In this document: piece by piece, positions 36,020 to 44,821 of the stretch
How the letters are laid out: each line of letters begins with the position of its first letter
Position numbering within the stretch: position 1 is the first letter of the stretch
Assembly (NCBI RefSeq): GCF_000403395.2
Contig: NZ_KE159657.1
Coordinates: 358,538-422,537 of the forward strand
DNA length: 64,000 nt
Origin: Anaerotruncus sp. G3(2012)
GTDB taxonomy: Bacteria; Bacillota; Clostridia; Oscillospirales; Ruminococcaceae
Reading direction: 5' to 3'
Made by a program: the position numbers and the translations under genes
Notes under the pieces: generated by a model
Seen by the model: the letters and a program-made list of their open reading frames with translations, nothing else
Databases searched by the model: none
What the model was told of the DNA's origin: nothing

Positions 36020-38464
36020 ATGAAACGGACAAAGCAAATTTTATCCGTCCTGATGGCAGGAGCGATGATCCTGTCCCTGACCGCCTGCGGACAGCAGCCG
36101 GCCCCCTCTTCCCAGCAAAGCTCTCAATCGGAACCTCCCGCTTCTTCCTCCGCCTCGAAGGAGGTTCTGGAGGAGGGCGTTGTGCGAACCACTGCCGGAC
36201 TCGTTCGCGGTACAGATACAAACGGTATTCTCCGGTATCTGGGCGTTCCCTATGCTCAGGCAAAGGAGCGCTTTGTCCCCGCCGTTGCGGCAGACTCTTG
36301 GGAAGGGGTCCGGGAAGCGGACAGCTACGGTCCCATCTCGCCCCAGGGCGCCATCCCCGGACTGGGCGGAGGAGACGGCCAGGAGGGCACCGACAACAAC
36401 TGCCAGAATCTGAACCTCTGGACGCCGGGCATCCGGGACGGGAAAAAGCGCCCCGTGATGGTCTGGCTCCATGGCGGCGGCTTTTCCTCCGGCTCCGGCA
36501 ACGAGGCGGGATATGACGGAGAGGCGCTCAGCCGCAGCGGGGATGTGATAGTGGTGGCAGTCAACCACCGGCTCAATGTCTTCGGCCATCTGGACCTGTC
36601 CGCCTATGGGGAAAAATATCAGGATTCCGCCAATGTGGGAATCACCGATATTGTGGCGGCGCTCCAGTGGGTCCAGAAGAACATCGAAGCCTTTGGTGGC
36701 GACCCGGAAAATGTCACCGTCTTTGGACAGTCTGGCGGCGGGGCCAAGGTGCTGACGCTGATGACCGCTCCCTCCGCCAAGGGATTGTTCCATAAGGGTA
36801 TCGTACAGAGCGGCGCCACCGAGACGATGGGGGTACGCTTCAATACCCAGGCTTCCAGCACAAGGCTGGCAGAAAACCTCCTCTCCATCCTGGAGATCTC
36901 CCCTGAGAATGTGGAGGAATTGCAAACTGTTGCCACAGACAGGCTGGAAGAGGCAGCCGCCCAGGCTCTTCAGCAGACGGGGGAGGAGCTTCAGATCCCT
37001 GCCGCTCTGGGTGGAGGATATTCGATGGATTGGGAGCCGGTGGTGGATGGTATCTTCCTGCCCACTGACCCGGTTACCGAGACCTCTTTTGCCGAGGCGG
37101 GGCGGGATGTCCCCCTGCTGATTGGCAGTAATCTCAATGAATGGAGCGGCTTTCTTCCTGCCGACCCCATTCAGCATACGGCGGAGTTAGATACCGCTGT
37201 TCAGGCAACCTATCCGACCAAGGAAGGACTGACCGCGGAACAGATCGACAGCACAGTGATCCGTCTGCCCCTTCTCAAGATCATGACCCATAAAGCGGTC
37301 CAAGACGGCGCGCCGGTCTACGCCTATGTCTTTACCTACGGCAATTCCTATCACGGTGCAGAGATCCCCTATGTCTTTGCCAATGCGTCCGGCTCCCCGG
37401 AGGAGACCGCTCTGGCCGAACAGATGAGCCAGGCCTGGGTAACCTTTGCCCGCAGCGGCGTTCCTGCTGCCCAAGGCCTGCCGGAGTGGGAGCCCTACAC
37501 CTATGACGGCGGGGCCACCATGCTGCTGGATACCGTTTCCGAGCTGGTCCATGGCCACGATCGGGAATTGATGGCCCTTCTGGCCCCGGACTACGATTAT
37601 ACTGCCAGCGGGGAAACCGGCATTCTTACCACCCAAGCGGAAGTGACCTTCCCCATCGGGATGGAGCTGGGGCCAAGCTTTACCGGCAGCGCCTACCTTG
37701 CCCCCATGATCCAGAACGATGACACCTACAATTTCCCCGCCACCAACAACATCGTCTTTGCCCCCGGCTCACGGAGCAGTTGGCACAGCCACGGCGGTAT
37801 GGTCATCATTGGTACCGGCGGCGTGGGATACTACCAGGAGGAGGGAAAGCCCGCCCGGATCATCCGCAAGGGGGATGTGGTGGAATGCCCGGCAGGGGTT
37901 CGCCATTGGCACGGGGCCGCCCCGGACAGCTGGTTTTCCCAGATCGTAATTTTTGACTCCCATTACACCCCCTCCGCAGACGCCGCCCCGGATGCTCCTG
38001 TCACCGATGAGGAGTATGCAAACCTCACCACCGAAGAGGTGGAAAGCGGTACACAGGGAGACAGCCTGATGTTCCATCAAGGGGAGCAGCCCTTCCAAAG
38101 CCCCACCTTCAGTGGAACGGCTTACCTTTCCTCCGTTCTGGAGGAACAAAACGCAGCGGGGGCGCCAGGACTTCACTATGTGGTGTTTGAACCGGGGGTT
38201 ATCAACAACTGGCATACCCATGAAGGGGGACAGATCCTCATCGCTACCGATGGCATCGGCTACCACCAGATCGAGGGACAGCCGGTGGAGGTGCTTCATC
38301 CGGGAGATGTGGCCCTCTGTCCTCCTGGCGTGAAGCACTGGCACGGCGGCAGCGCCGGAACCACCTTTGCTCATATCGCGGTCAATACCAATCCGGATAA
38401 ACCGGGAGTGGAATGGTTCGACCGCATTTCTGACGAAGAATACGCAAAACTTCCCACAGAATGA
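36020..38464 (+). CDS. Exported lipoprotein: type B carboxylesterase plus two cupin domains
   Basis: An 814-residue lipoprotein (lipobox SLTACG). Residues about 50-510 are a type B carboxylesterase: VWLHGGGFSSGSGNEAG (oxyanion), VTVFGQSGGGAKVLTLM (nucleophile Ser), SYHGAEIPYVFAN (His). Then two cupin domains, each with the metal-type motif: SSWHSHGGMVIIGTGG with RHWHGAAPD near 590, and NNWHTHEGGQILIATDG with KHWHGGSAG near 740. The cupins alone resemble the small cupins usually found in aldo/keto reductase clusters; here they are fused to an exported esterase. ATG at 36020 after AGAAAGGAACATCTAC. Confidence 0.9.
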   Translation: MKRTKQILSVLMAGAMILSLTACGQQPAPSSQQSSQSEPPASSSASKEVLEEGVVRTTAGLVRGTDTNGILRYLGVPYAQAKERFVPAVAADSWEGVREADSYGPISPQGAIPGLGGGDGQEGTDNNCQNLNLWTPGIRDGKKRPVMVWLHGGGFSSGSGNEAGYDGEALSRSGDVIVVAVNHRLNVFGHLDLSAYGEKYQDSANVGITDIVAALQWVQKNIEAFGGDPENVTVFGQSGGGAKVLTLMTAPSAKGLFHKGIVQSGATETMGVRFNTQASSTRLAENLLSILEISPENVEELQTVATDRLEEAAAQALQQTGEELQIPAALGGGYSMDWEPVVDGIFLPTDPVTETSFAEAGRDVPLLIGSNLNEWSGFLPADPIQHTAELDTAVQATYPTKEGLTAEQIDSTVIRLPLLKIMTHKAVQDGAPVYAYVFTYGNSYHGAEIPYVFANASGSPEETALAEQMSQAWVTFARSGVPAAQGLPEWEPYTYDGGATMLLDTVSELVHGHDRELMALLAPDYDYTASGETGILTTQAEVTFPIGMELGPSFTGSAYLAPMIQNDDTYNFPATNNIVFAPGSRSSWHSHGGMVIIGTGGVGYYQEEGKPARIIRKGDVVECPAGVRHWHGAAPDSWFSQIVIFDSHYTPSADAAPDAPVTDEEYANLTTEEVESGTQGDSLMFHQGEQPFQSPTFSGTAYLSSVLEEQNAAGAPGLHYVVFEPGVINNWHTHEGGQILIATDGIGYHQIEGQPVEVLHPGDVALCPPGVKHWHGGSAGTTFAHIAVNTNPDKPGVEWFDRISDEEYAKLPTE

Positions 38465-38481
38465 AAAGGAGAGTGTCTGAG

Positions 38482-39114
38482 ATGAAAGTATTACTGGTCA
38501 ACGGAGGCCCCCACAAGAACGGCTGCACCTTTACCGCCCTTACCCAGATCGCCGACACCTTAAAGGAAGAAGGGGTGGAAAGCGAGATCTGCTGGATCGG
38601 CAACAAGCCCATTTCCGGCTGTTTGGGCTGTCGTGGCTGTGCCAAGAAAAAGGCCTGCGTTATCGACGACAAGGTCAACGAGTTTTTGGACCTGGCGGCG
38701 GACTTTGACGGCTTTATCTTTGGCTCCCCCGTTCACTGGGCAGGGGCTACCGGTGCCATCACCTCTTTTTTGGATCGGGTGTTTTACGCCGATTTTTGCA
38801 GCGGACGCAGTAATTTTTACCTGAAGCCTGCGGCGGCCATTATGTCCGCCCGCCGGGCCGGAACCACCGCCACCTGGGACCAGATGAACAAATACTTCGG
38901 CCTCATGCAGATGCCCATCGTCACCTCCCGGTACTGGAACATGGTCCACGGTGCCGCCCCCGACCAGGTAAAGGAGGACCTGGAGGGGATGCAGTGTATG
39001 CGCTTTTTGGCCCGGAACATGGCCTGGTTCCTCCGTTGTAAGGAGGCCGGGGAGAAGGCCGGCGTCCCCCTTCCCCGGCAGGAGCAGATCACCTTTACCA
39101 ACTTTATCCGATAA
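38482..39114 (+). CDS. Cytoplasmic NADPH-dependent FMN reductase (flavodoxin-fold)
   Basis: A 210-residue protein starting KVLLVNGGPHKNGCTFTALT, the phosphate loop of the FMN reductase family, with a Cys-rich stretch ISGCLGCRGCAKKKACVIDD and GFIFGSPVHWAGATGAITSF, which marks iron-sulfur/flavin type members. It could pass electrons from NADPH towards membrane or exported carriers. ATG at 38482 after AAAGGAGAGTGTCTGAG. Confidence 0.92.
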   Translation: MKVLLVNGGPHKNGCTFTALTQIADTLKEEGVESEICWIGNKPISGCLGCRGCAKKKACVIDDKVNEFLDLAADFDGFIFGSPVHWAGATGAITSFLDRVFYADFCSGRSNFYLKPAAAIMSARRAGTTATWDQMNKYFGLMQMPIVTSRYWNMVHGAAPDQVKEDLEGMQCMRFLARNMAWFLRCKEAGEKAGVPLPRQEQITFTNFIR

Positions 39115-39131
39115 GGGAAAGGAGGCCCCCG

Positions 39132-39809
39132 ATGGGCAGGAAACAAACCCTGAAAATAACGGTAGACGCCCTGATGACCCTGGCCCTTCTGATGCTTATG
39201 GCCTATGAGCTGATCGGCCAGACCACCCATGAGATTACCGGTACTGCGATGCTGCTGCTGTTTGTGGCCCACCATCTTCTGAACCGGAGCTGGCATAAAA
39301 ATCTGTTCCGGGGGCGGTACAGCCCCTACCGCGTGTTCCAGACGGCGTTGGCAGCGGCTATCTTCCTTTTGATGGTGGTCCAGGGAGTAAGCGGCGTAAT
39401 GCTTTCCCGGCATCTGTTCACCTTCCTGCCCATCCAGGGAGGGGCCTACTGGGCCCGCGGCCTCCATATGCTGGGGGCTTATTGGAATTTCGTCCTGATG
39501 AGCCTGCACCTGGGGCTCCACTGGTCGATGGTGCTGCCCCCACTGGGAAAGGCTTTCCGGGGAAAAGCTGTCCTTCTCCCGGTGGCAGGAGCCGCGGTGG
39601 CCCTCTTTGGCGTTACCGCTTTCCTCCGCCGGGAGGTGGGGGCCTACCTTCTGGGGCAGATCCAGTTTGCCTTCTTCGACTTTGAAGAACCGCTGGTCCT
39701 TTTCTTCCTGGATTATCTGGCCATTATGGGCCTGTTCGTTTGGACGGGGCATTATTTGGGGCTGCTGCTTCGGAAACTTTCCCGGCCCCGGAAGGGAGGA
39801 CAAAAATGA
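39132..39809 (+). CDS. DUF4405 membrane protein (cytochrome b-like)
   Basis: A 225-residue protein with about five membrane segments. His residues in TTHEITG, VAHHLLNRSWH, RGLHMLGAYWNF and SLHLGLHWSM are placed as heme ligands would be. DUF4405 is described as a flavinylation-associated cytochrome, so it could move electrons across the membrane to the exported flavin proteins encoded before it. No ApbE-type flavin transferase is in the window. ATG at 39132 after GGAAAGGAGGCCCCCG. Confidence 0.82.
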   Translation: MGRKQTLKITVDALMTLALLMLMAYELIGQTTHEITGTAMLLLFVAHHLLNRSWHKNLFRGRYSPYRVFQTALAAAIFLLMVVQGVSGVMLSRHLFTFLPIQGGAYWARGLHMLGAYWNFVLMSLHLGLHWSMVLPPLGKAFRGKAVLLPVAGAAVALFGVTAFLRREVGAYLLGQIQFAFFDFEEPLVLFFLDYLAIMGLFVWTGHYLGLLLRKLSRPRKGGQK

Positions 39810-39859
39810 CGCTGGTGAAACGGCTTCTTGCCGCTCTGATTCGGGAGAAACAGGCATGA
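39806..39859 (+). CDS. 17-residue mini-gene translationally coupled to dltD
   Basis: ATG at 39806 after GGAGGACAAAA, encoding MTLVKRLLAALIREKQA, with its TGA overlapping the dltD ATG as ATGA. It may be a leader peptide or the worn-down remnant of a small gene. It is too short for confidence. Confidence 0.4.
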   Translation: MTLVKRLLAALIREKQA

Positions 39860-41067
39860 GACAGGCGGCAAAACAGATTTTCCTTCCCAGCTTGGCGCTG
39901 CTCCTGGCGGTTTCCCTGACCTTTCTGGGGGCAGGGGCCGCTGTCACCGGCACCATGCCCCCCTGGCGGGACAGCGTGGGAGATGTGAACCATACTGAAA
40001 AGATCACCGGGACTTATCTGGTGGAGCAGTCCGCCGGACAGGAGGACACGCTGCTCCTTTTCGGCTCCAGTGAGCTGCGGACCGCCGAAATTTCCACCCA
40101 CCCGGCCAATTTCTTCGCCGGGAAACGGGCGGGCTTTCAGGTGGACCTCATCGGACGGGGCTCCTGCCAGTCGCTGATCCACGCCCTGCAAATTGCCGCC
40201 TCCGGGGACTCTCTTCGAGGGAAAAGGGTGGTGCTGATCACCTCCCCCCAGTCCTATGTGGAGGGCGGCATCGCCCCGGACCTGTTTATGGCGAACTTTT
40301 CTGTCCAGGGGTACCTGGAGCTGTTGGCAGACGACTCCCTCTCGGACGAGGTGAAGGTCTACCTTTCCCGGCGGGTGGCAGAGTTGATGGAGGAATACAA
40401 GGCTTTGCCCGATGCCGCTCCGGTGGACCCGGCCATCGCCGCTTTGGCCGAGCATACCGCAGAGCCGGCCCTTCTTTCCGGCATAGGAAATGCGATTCTT
40501 TCCCCCTATTATGTCGCCAGACGCTGGCTGTACGAATTAAAGGACAAGGCTTCGGTTCGGGATATTCTGGCAGCTGGTGAGGATTTCTCTGTCCCCGGAA
40601 AGCTGCCCGCCATCGACTGGGCCGCCGAGGAAGAAGCCGCCATCACCGAGGGCAAAGCCATGAGCGGCAACAACGACTTCTGGATGCTGGACGACTATTA
40701 TACCACCTACATTGGCTCCCGGCTGGAGCGGCAGAGAGACCGGGACGCAGACCTCAGCTATTCTCAATCTAAGGAATACGACGACCTGCGGATGCTTTTC
40801 GCTGTCTGCCGGGAAAAAGGAATCCAGCCGCTGTTTATCCATGTGCCGCTCCACGGGCCCTGGAGCGACTACACCGGCTTTGGCGCGGACCGCCGGGCGG
40901 AGTACTACCAAAATGTCCGGGGGATTGCGGCGGAATACGGTGTTCAGACATTGGATCTCACCGGGCACGAGTACGAGGAATATTTTATGTGCGACACCAT
41001 GCACCTGGGATGGAAGGGGTGGCTTGCGGTTGATAAAGCGCTTATCGAATATTATTACGGCGGGTAA
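39856..41067 (+). CDS. dltD: DltD-like protein
   Basis: A 403-residue protein with an N-terminal membrane anchor (IFLPSLALLLAVSLTFLGA) and an extracytoplasmic SGNH-type hydrolase domain: LLLFGSSELRTAEISTHPAN (Ser block), LIGRGSCQSLIHAL, and CDTMHLGWKGWLAVD with the late Asp and His. DltD helps transfer D-alanine to teichoic acids, normally beside dltA, dltB and dltC, none of which is here. It could instead serve the esterase-rich cluster. ATG at 39856 is fixed by overlap with the mini-gene. Confidence 0.85.
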   Translation: MRQAAKQIFLPSLALLLAVSLTFLGAGAAVTGTMPPWRDSVGDVNHTEKITGTYLVEQSAGQEDTLLLFGSSELRTAEISTHPANFFAGKRAGFQVDLIGRGSCQSLIHALQIAASGDSLRGKRVVLITSPQSYVEGGIAPDLFMANFSVQGYLELLADDSLSDEVKVYLSRRVAELMEEYKALPDAAPVDPAIAALAEHTAEPALLSGIGNAILSPYYVARRWLYELKDKASVRDILAAGEDFSVPGKLPAIDWAAEEEAAITEGKAMSGNNDFWMLDDYYTTYIGSRLERQRDRDADLSYSQSKEYDDLRMLFAVCREKGIQPLFIHVPLHGPWSDYTGFGADRRAEYYQNVRGIAAEYGVQTLDLTGHEYEEYFMCDTMHLGWKGWLAVDKALIEYYYGG

Positions 41068-41071
41068 GGAG

Positions 41072-41191
41072 TGGGTATTTGCCCATGCCGCCGCCCGGTA
41101 CGGCTGGTATCTGCTGGCGGCGGTGGGATTGCTCCTTTTCTGGCTTCTCTCTCTGGAGGGGGAGATTGCTTTTGTGTATAGTGCGTTTTGA
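41072..41191 (+). other. Short hydrophobic open frame after dltD
   Basis: In-frame codons give HAAARYGWYLLAAVGLLLFW and LLSLEGEIAFVYSAF before a TGA. It has no ATG or GTG at its beginning but GGTAAGGAG lies just upstream. It may be a truncated membrane protein cut where the cargo block ends. Confidence 0.3.
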
Positions 41192-41267
41192 TGATGGACA
41201 GCAATCCTTTGCCGCTAATATTCAAAAAAACTGGTCCCTATTGTTATTAAGGAATGGAGGTCATCAA

Positions 41268-41531
41268 ATGTTACTCTCAAGATCCCATCTGTACTATATC
41301 AAAAAAGAGAAGGACCGGCGTGCCAGGGTCCTCTCCGCCAAAATTTGCAGAGAGTTTGAGAGCACAACTACCTCCCTCTACATAAAGATGATCAAACGCC
41401 ATATGAGCCTGGAGCTGAACCAAAAGTTCGGCATCCAGCGGTTAGAACAGAGGGATGACAGCCTTTTCCCGGAATATCTGAAGGCGGTCCACGAGTATCA
41501 GTTCTCCTATGGCGGTAAAACCTTTGGATAA
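41268..41531 (+). CDS. Small basic protein next to the recombinase, unknown function
   Basis: An 87-residue protein with a strong site (GGAATGGAGGTCATCAA) before ATG at 41268. It is rich in Lys and Arg (HLYYIKKEKDRRARVLSAKI) with helix-forming stretches and no known motif. It sits at the right edge of the cargo block, before a hairpin and the repeat cluster. It could be a DNA-binding helper of the recombinase at 41778, by position only. Confidence 0.55.
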   Translation: MLLSRSHLYYIKKEKDRRARVLSAKICREFESTTTSLYIKMIKRHMSLELNQKFGIQRLEQRDDSLFPEYLKAVHEYQFSYGGKTFG

Positions 41532-41534
41532 CAA

Positions 41535-41561
41535 CAGGGCAGCAGAAATCCTGCTGCCCTG
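41535..41561 (+). terminator. Perfect 11-base hairpin after the small basic gene
   Basis: CAGGGCAGCAG-AAATC-CTGCTGCCCTG followed by TCGGTCTGTCG, with no real T run, so termination is uncertain. Confidence 0.55.
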
Positions 41562-41777
41562 TCGGTCTGTCGTCAATAAAAGCTCGCCGGGCCGGTTCAA
41601 CATAAGGTTATTTATGTTGAGCTGGCCCCTTTCCTTTCTGTTGTTTTCCCCTTCCAGTTCAACATAACTGCCGGGCTTCCGTGGAAAAACGAGTTCGACA
41701 TAAATAAATTGAACCCCTGTTGCAAATTCCCCTCTTTCCTCCTATGGATAGAAAAAGACCATCTGGAGGAAAAGCAC
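41562..41777. repeat. Cluster of GTTCAACATAA repeats before the recombinase
   Basis: GTTCAACATAA at 41595 faces an inverted copy (TTATGTTGAGC, to 41622); further copies start at 41658 and, as GTTCGACATAA, at 41693. They lie in the 216-base gap between the small gene's hairpin and the recombinase. I see no gene in the gap. The layout looks like recombinase binding sites. Confidence 0.6.
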
Positions 41778-42635
41778 ATGGAAGAATACCGGCACTATTT
41801 GGAATCCCTTGGGCGCTCGCCCAATACCATCGAAACCTACCTGCTGGCGGTGGAGGGATACCGGAAATGGTATCAGGACAGCTTCGGCCTTGAAATGACA
41901 CAACTGTACCGCCCCAATATTCTGGACTATAAATCCTACCTCATCCATATCCGCAAGCTGAAGGAGGAGTCGGTCAACGCCAGGCTGGCCGCCCTGATGA
42001 GCTACAACCGGTTCCTGGTTGCCTCCGGCCGGCAGGAGCAGCTGGTCATCGACCGGGAAACGGACTATATCCCGGTGCAGGCAAGCTACGCCAGCCCCGG
42101 CACCGTCAGCCAGGCGGAGGTGGACGCCTTCCGGCAGGCGATCCTGGCCTCCGGGAAGGAGCTCTGCCAACGGGACTACGCTATGGTGACGCTGCTTGCC
42201 TATGCGGGACTGCGGGACAGCGAAATGGTGGGGCTTCTACTGGCAGATGTTGACCTGACCAGCAAAGAGCTGGCCGTCCGCAAAGGAAAAGGAGGGAAAA
42301 AGCGAATCGTCTATCTGGGGGATAAGGTGGTCCACGCGGTTCGGGAATACCTTCCGGTGCGAACCCGGCAGCGTTATACAGACAGCCCTTATCTGTTTGT
42401 GAGCCGCCAGGCGCCCAAGCTGCACCGAAGCCGGGTCAATCAGATCTGCGCCCAATATTCACAAGTCATCACCCCGCACACTCTGCGGCATTTCTTCTGC
42501 TCCCATGCGCTGGAAACCGGCGCCTATACCATCGCCGAACTGGCCAATCAGGCGGGACACGCCAATGTCCGCACTACCCTGCGCTATACCAATCCCTCTG
42601 TGCAGAAGATGAAGGAGAAGGCTAACAGCCTATGA
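41778..42635 (+). CDS. Tyrosine recombinase, XerC/D-like, intact
   Basis: A 285-residue recombinase. N-terminal core-binding domain (EEYRHYLESLGRSPNTIETY), then the catalytic set: YAGLRDSEMVGLLL (Arg), KGKGGKKRIVYL (Lys hairpin), ITPHTLRHFFCSHAL (His-x-x-Arg), ANQAGHANVRTTLRYTNPS (His and nucleophilic Tyr). ATG at 41778 after GGAGGAAAAGCAC. It stands between the cargo block and the right-hand backbone, so it may be the enzyme that brought the cargo in. It is the only full-length recombinase in the window. Confidence 0.9.
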   Translation: MEEYRHYLESLGRSPNTIETYLLAVEGYRKWYQDSFGLEMTQLYRPNILDYKSYLIHIRKLKEESVNARLAALMSYNRFLVASGRQEQLVIDRETDYIPVQASYASPGTVSQAEVDAFRQAILASGKELCQRDYAMVTLLAYAGLRDSEMVGLLLADVDLTSKELAVRKGKGGKKRIVYLGDKVVHAVREYLPVRTRQRYTDSPYLFVSRQAPKLHRSRVNQICAQYSQVITPHTLRHFFCSHALETGAYTIAELANQAGHANVRTTLRYTNPSVQKMKEKANSL

Positions 42636-42674
42636 AAAAAGGGACAGCCCAAGAAAATGGACTGTCCCTTTTTC
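42636..42674. terminator. Two-way terminator between recombinase and next minus-strand gene
   Basis: AAAGGGACAG ... CTGTCCCTTT with A run before and T run after, so it can stop transcripts in both directions (recombinase ending at 42635, minus-strand gene ending at 42691). Confidence 0.85.
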
Positions 42675-42690
42675 TATGCCATAGATAGAA

Positions 42691-43188
42691 TTATCGTTCC
42701 AGCAGCTTCCCCAGAAGAATGGGCTGAACTTTGGGATCCCGCAGCTGATCGCGGTTTTCCTCCAGCAGCTTTTCCGCCTCCTGCCGGGTCGCACAGAAGG
42801 CGGCATACACCGGAACCTCTCGGACCCAGTAGAGATTTGCGCTCTCCAGGCCGTAGCAGTAGAGGTAGCTCACCACACCGTCAATGAGGACCTTCTCGCC
42901 CTCCTGCCCGTCCATCTCCTGGCCAAGCAGTTCATCAAACGAACGGACTGGCACAGGCGGTTGTTCCTTGCGGCCTTCATACACCTTCCGAACCAGCCCC
43001 TCCCAGGAATCAAAGGTCATATCCTCATGGGGGTCATAGTCCATCTCGGTGCTTTCGCTGTAAACACGGAGGAAATCCGGCATATACTCGTCGTTTTCTT
43101 CGGCGTAGGGGTACTTTTCAATTTTTGTCTCAACGATGGCAAACAGCTGCTGTCCATCGAATTGTGCTACGATAGCTTCACTGGTCAT
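42691..43188 (-). CDS. Hypothetical acidic protein
   Basis: A 165-residue acidic protein (YAEENDEYMPDFLRVYSEST) with no motif I recognise. ATG at 43188 follows AAAAGGAGGCTTGGCAG, and a -10-like TATAAAAT lies about 35 bases upstream. Its upstream region carries two TTTAGTTC copies 21 bases apart. Separate transcription unit from the DUF4143 gene. Function unknown. Confidence 0.65.
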   Translation of the reverse strand: MTSEAIVAQFDGQQLFAIVETKIEKYPYAEENDEYMPDFLRVYSESTEMDYDPHEDMTFDSWEGLVRKVYEGRKEQPPVPVRSFDELLGQEMDGQEGEKVLIDGVVSYLYCYGLESANLYWVREVPVYAAFCATRQEAEKLLEENRDQLRDPKVQPILLGKLLER

Positions 43189-43406
43189 CTGCCAAGCCTC
43201 CTTTTCATTCTACTATTTTATACCATTTGGCCCCGCAATACAATATGGAACTAAAAATAAATTATTTTGAACTAAACATCAACAACGGGAAAGCAAAGAA
43301 GCGGCCGTCGGCATAAACCAACGACCGCCTCGGAATGGTTTGTGCAAGGGATATTATTCCACAGGCATCCCCGAAATTTTGTCGAATCCTGTCATAAAAG
43401 AAGCGG
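43189..43406. other. Intergenic region with promoter of the 43188 gene and a terminator-like hairpin
   Basis: The minus-strand promoter lies near 43217-43245, and the direct repeats of TTTAGTTC begin at 43248 and 43269 (plus-strand GAACTAAA). GCGGCCGTCGGC and its near-complement around 43301-43328 form a hairpin that may end the DUF4143 transcript. No gene is seen. Confidence 0.5.
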
Positions 43407-44771
43407 TTATCCGTTCCGATAGAGGGATTTCCCCCACTGGTAGATATGCCGCATACACCCTTCGCCTTCCAACAGCGTGAAGGTGAATCCCTTCAGCTCC
43501 CGGCGTTCGGACAGGAGGGAGAATCCCTTGTAGCTGGCCCCATCAGTGAGCTTCACCTCGAAAGCCCGTTTCTCACCCAGATCAATCAGGTCGATCTCCG
43601 CCACCAACTCGCCTCCAGGGGGACAATGGGTGCGGGCAAACCGGATGTTTGCATCCTTGTGGCTCTGCTGGTACTCGCTGACAACAGCCGCCTCCAGCAG
43701 ATCGCCGAACAAGGGCTTGTGTTCATCCATAATCTGGGCGTCCGTCATCTTCCGCAGCTTCTCGGTAAAGTGGAACCGCAGGAACGGCGCCTGCACATAG
43801 CATTTGTAGGGCTCGGTGTCCTCGTACAAATTGGGCAACACCGTGATCACACCGCAGTCCACCAGGAAATCCAGCAGCGCCACCGTTTCGGTCCGCTTCA
43901 TCCGGTATCCCCGGTCTGTGCGGTTCAGGCTGAAGTATTCTTTGAAGTCCCTGGCCACCTGTTTGGAGATCTGGGCGTCCAGCACCTCAAAATCCTGGAT
44001 CAGAGAGACCGGCATCTGAAAGCTCTTGTTGGAAACATAGTTGCTGGAGAGAAAGAGCGCCGTGTTGACATAGCCCTTCCAGTCCACCGTTTCATTCTCC
44101 GGCTTCAGCCAGACAAAGACTTCGTTTTCCGACTGTTCGTGGAACAGCTCCACGATGGAGTCGGTGATGCTGGTCTGCACATAGTCGGGAATATCCGCCG
44201 GGGCCTGGAACAGCCCCCCGGACTTCATATACTCTTTGAACTGGTCGAAGCTGGGGGAATCGGTTTGCAGCACAAAGCGGCAGTGTTCATAGAAACTCAA
44301 GTAGGGGACTCGGATCACATCGCAGCGGTCATACAGGGTCCGTTTCCCGGCCACATAAAGGGCCAGCAGATTCGTCCCCGCGATCACGACCTTGTGGCCG
44401 TAAAGCCGCACTTGGGTGTCGTAGAGATAGCTTCCGCTTTTTAAGAAGTTGGCGAAAAAGCCGATCTCATCTATAAAGATATAGGAAAGCTCCTGATGGG
44501 CCTCCAACTCCAGGTAAAGGTCGTCAAAGTTGTCGCCCTTCATCCCGGTGAAATAGCCGATCTCATTGGCGGAAACGCCCTGCATCAGCAGTTTCTTGAT
44601 TGCTTGCAGCAGAAGGGTGGTTTTCCCCGTCCGCCGCAGTCCGTATAAGGCGCAGACACGCAGGCAGCCATTGTTCTGGCTGTCTAAATAGTTCATCAGG
44701 TCATTCAGCTGGCGACGCGGCTCCTTGGGAGTTGTAAGCAGGCCCAGCTGTTCGCCTGTAATAAAAGTCAT
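43407..44771 (-). CDS. AAA ATPase with DUF4143-type nuclease domain
   Basis: A 454-residue protein: Walker A YGLRRTGKTTLLLQAI (about residue 50), Walker B YIFIDEIGFFANFL, then a C-terminal domain with EIDLIDLGEKRAFEVKL, the Asp/Glu-x-Lys pattern of a PD-(D/E)xK nuclease (DUF4143). Family members are widespread solitary ATPases of unclear role, some linked to mobile elements or defence. ATG at 44771 after GAGGTGATTGACC. No partner toxin is seen nearby. Confidence 0.87.
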   Translation of the reverse strand: MTFITGEQLGLLTTPKEPRRQLNDLMNYLDSQNNGCLRVCALYGLRRTGKTTLLLQAIKKLLMQGVSANEIGYFTGMKGDNFDDLYLELEAHQELSYIFIDEIGFFANFLKSGSYLYDTQVRLYGHKVVIAGTNLLALYVAGKRTLYDRCDVIRVPYLSFYEHCRFVLQTDSPSFDQFKEYMKSGGLFQAPADIPDYVQTSITDSIVELFHEQSENEVFVWLKPENETVDWKGYVNTALFLSSNYVSNKSFQMPVSLIQDFEVLDAQISKQVARDFKEYFSLNRTDRGYRMKRTETVALLDFLVDCGVITVLPNLYEDTEPYKCYVQAPFLRFHFTEKLRKMTDAQIMDEHKPLFGDLLEAAVVSEYQQSHKDANIRFARTHCPPGGELVAEIDLIDLGEKRAFEVKLTDGASYKGFSLLSERRELKGFTFTLLEGEGCMRHIYQWGKSLYRNG

Positions 44772-44821
44772 GGTCAATCACCTCGTTCCTATGTTCATTA
44801 TATCATAAGCCTTTTTCGTTG

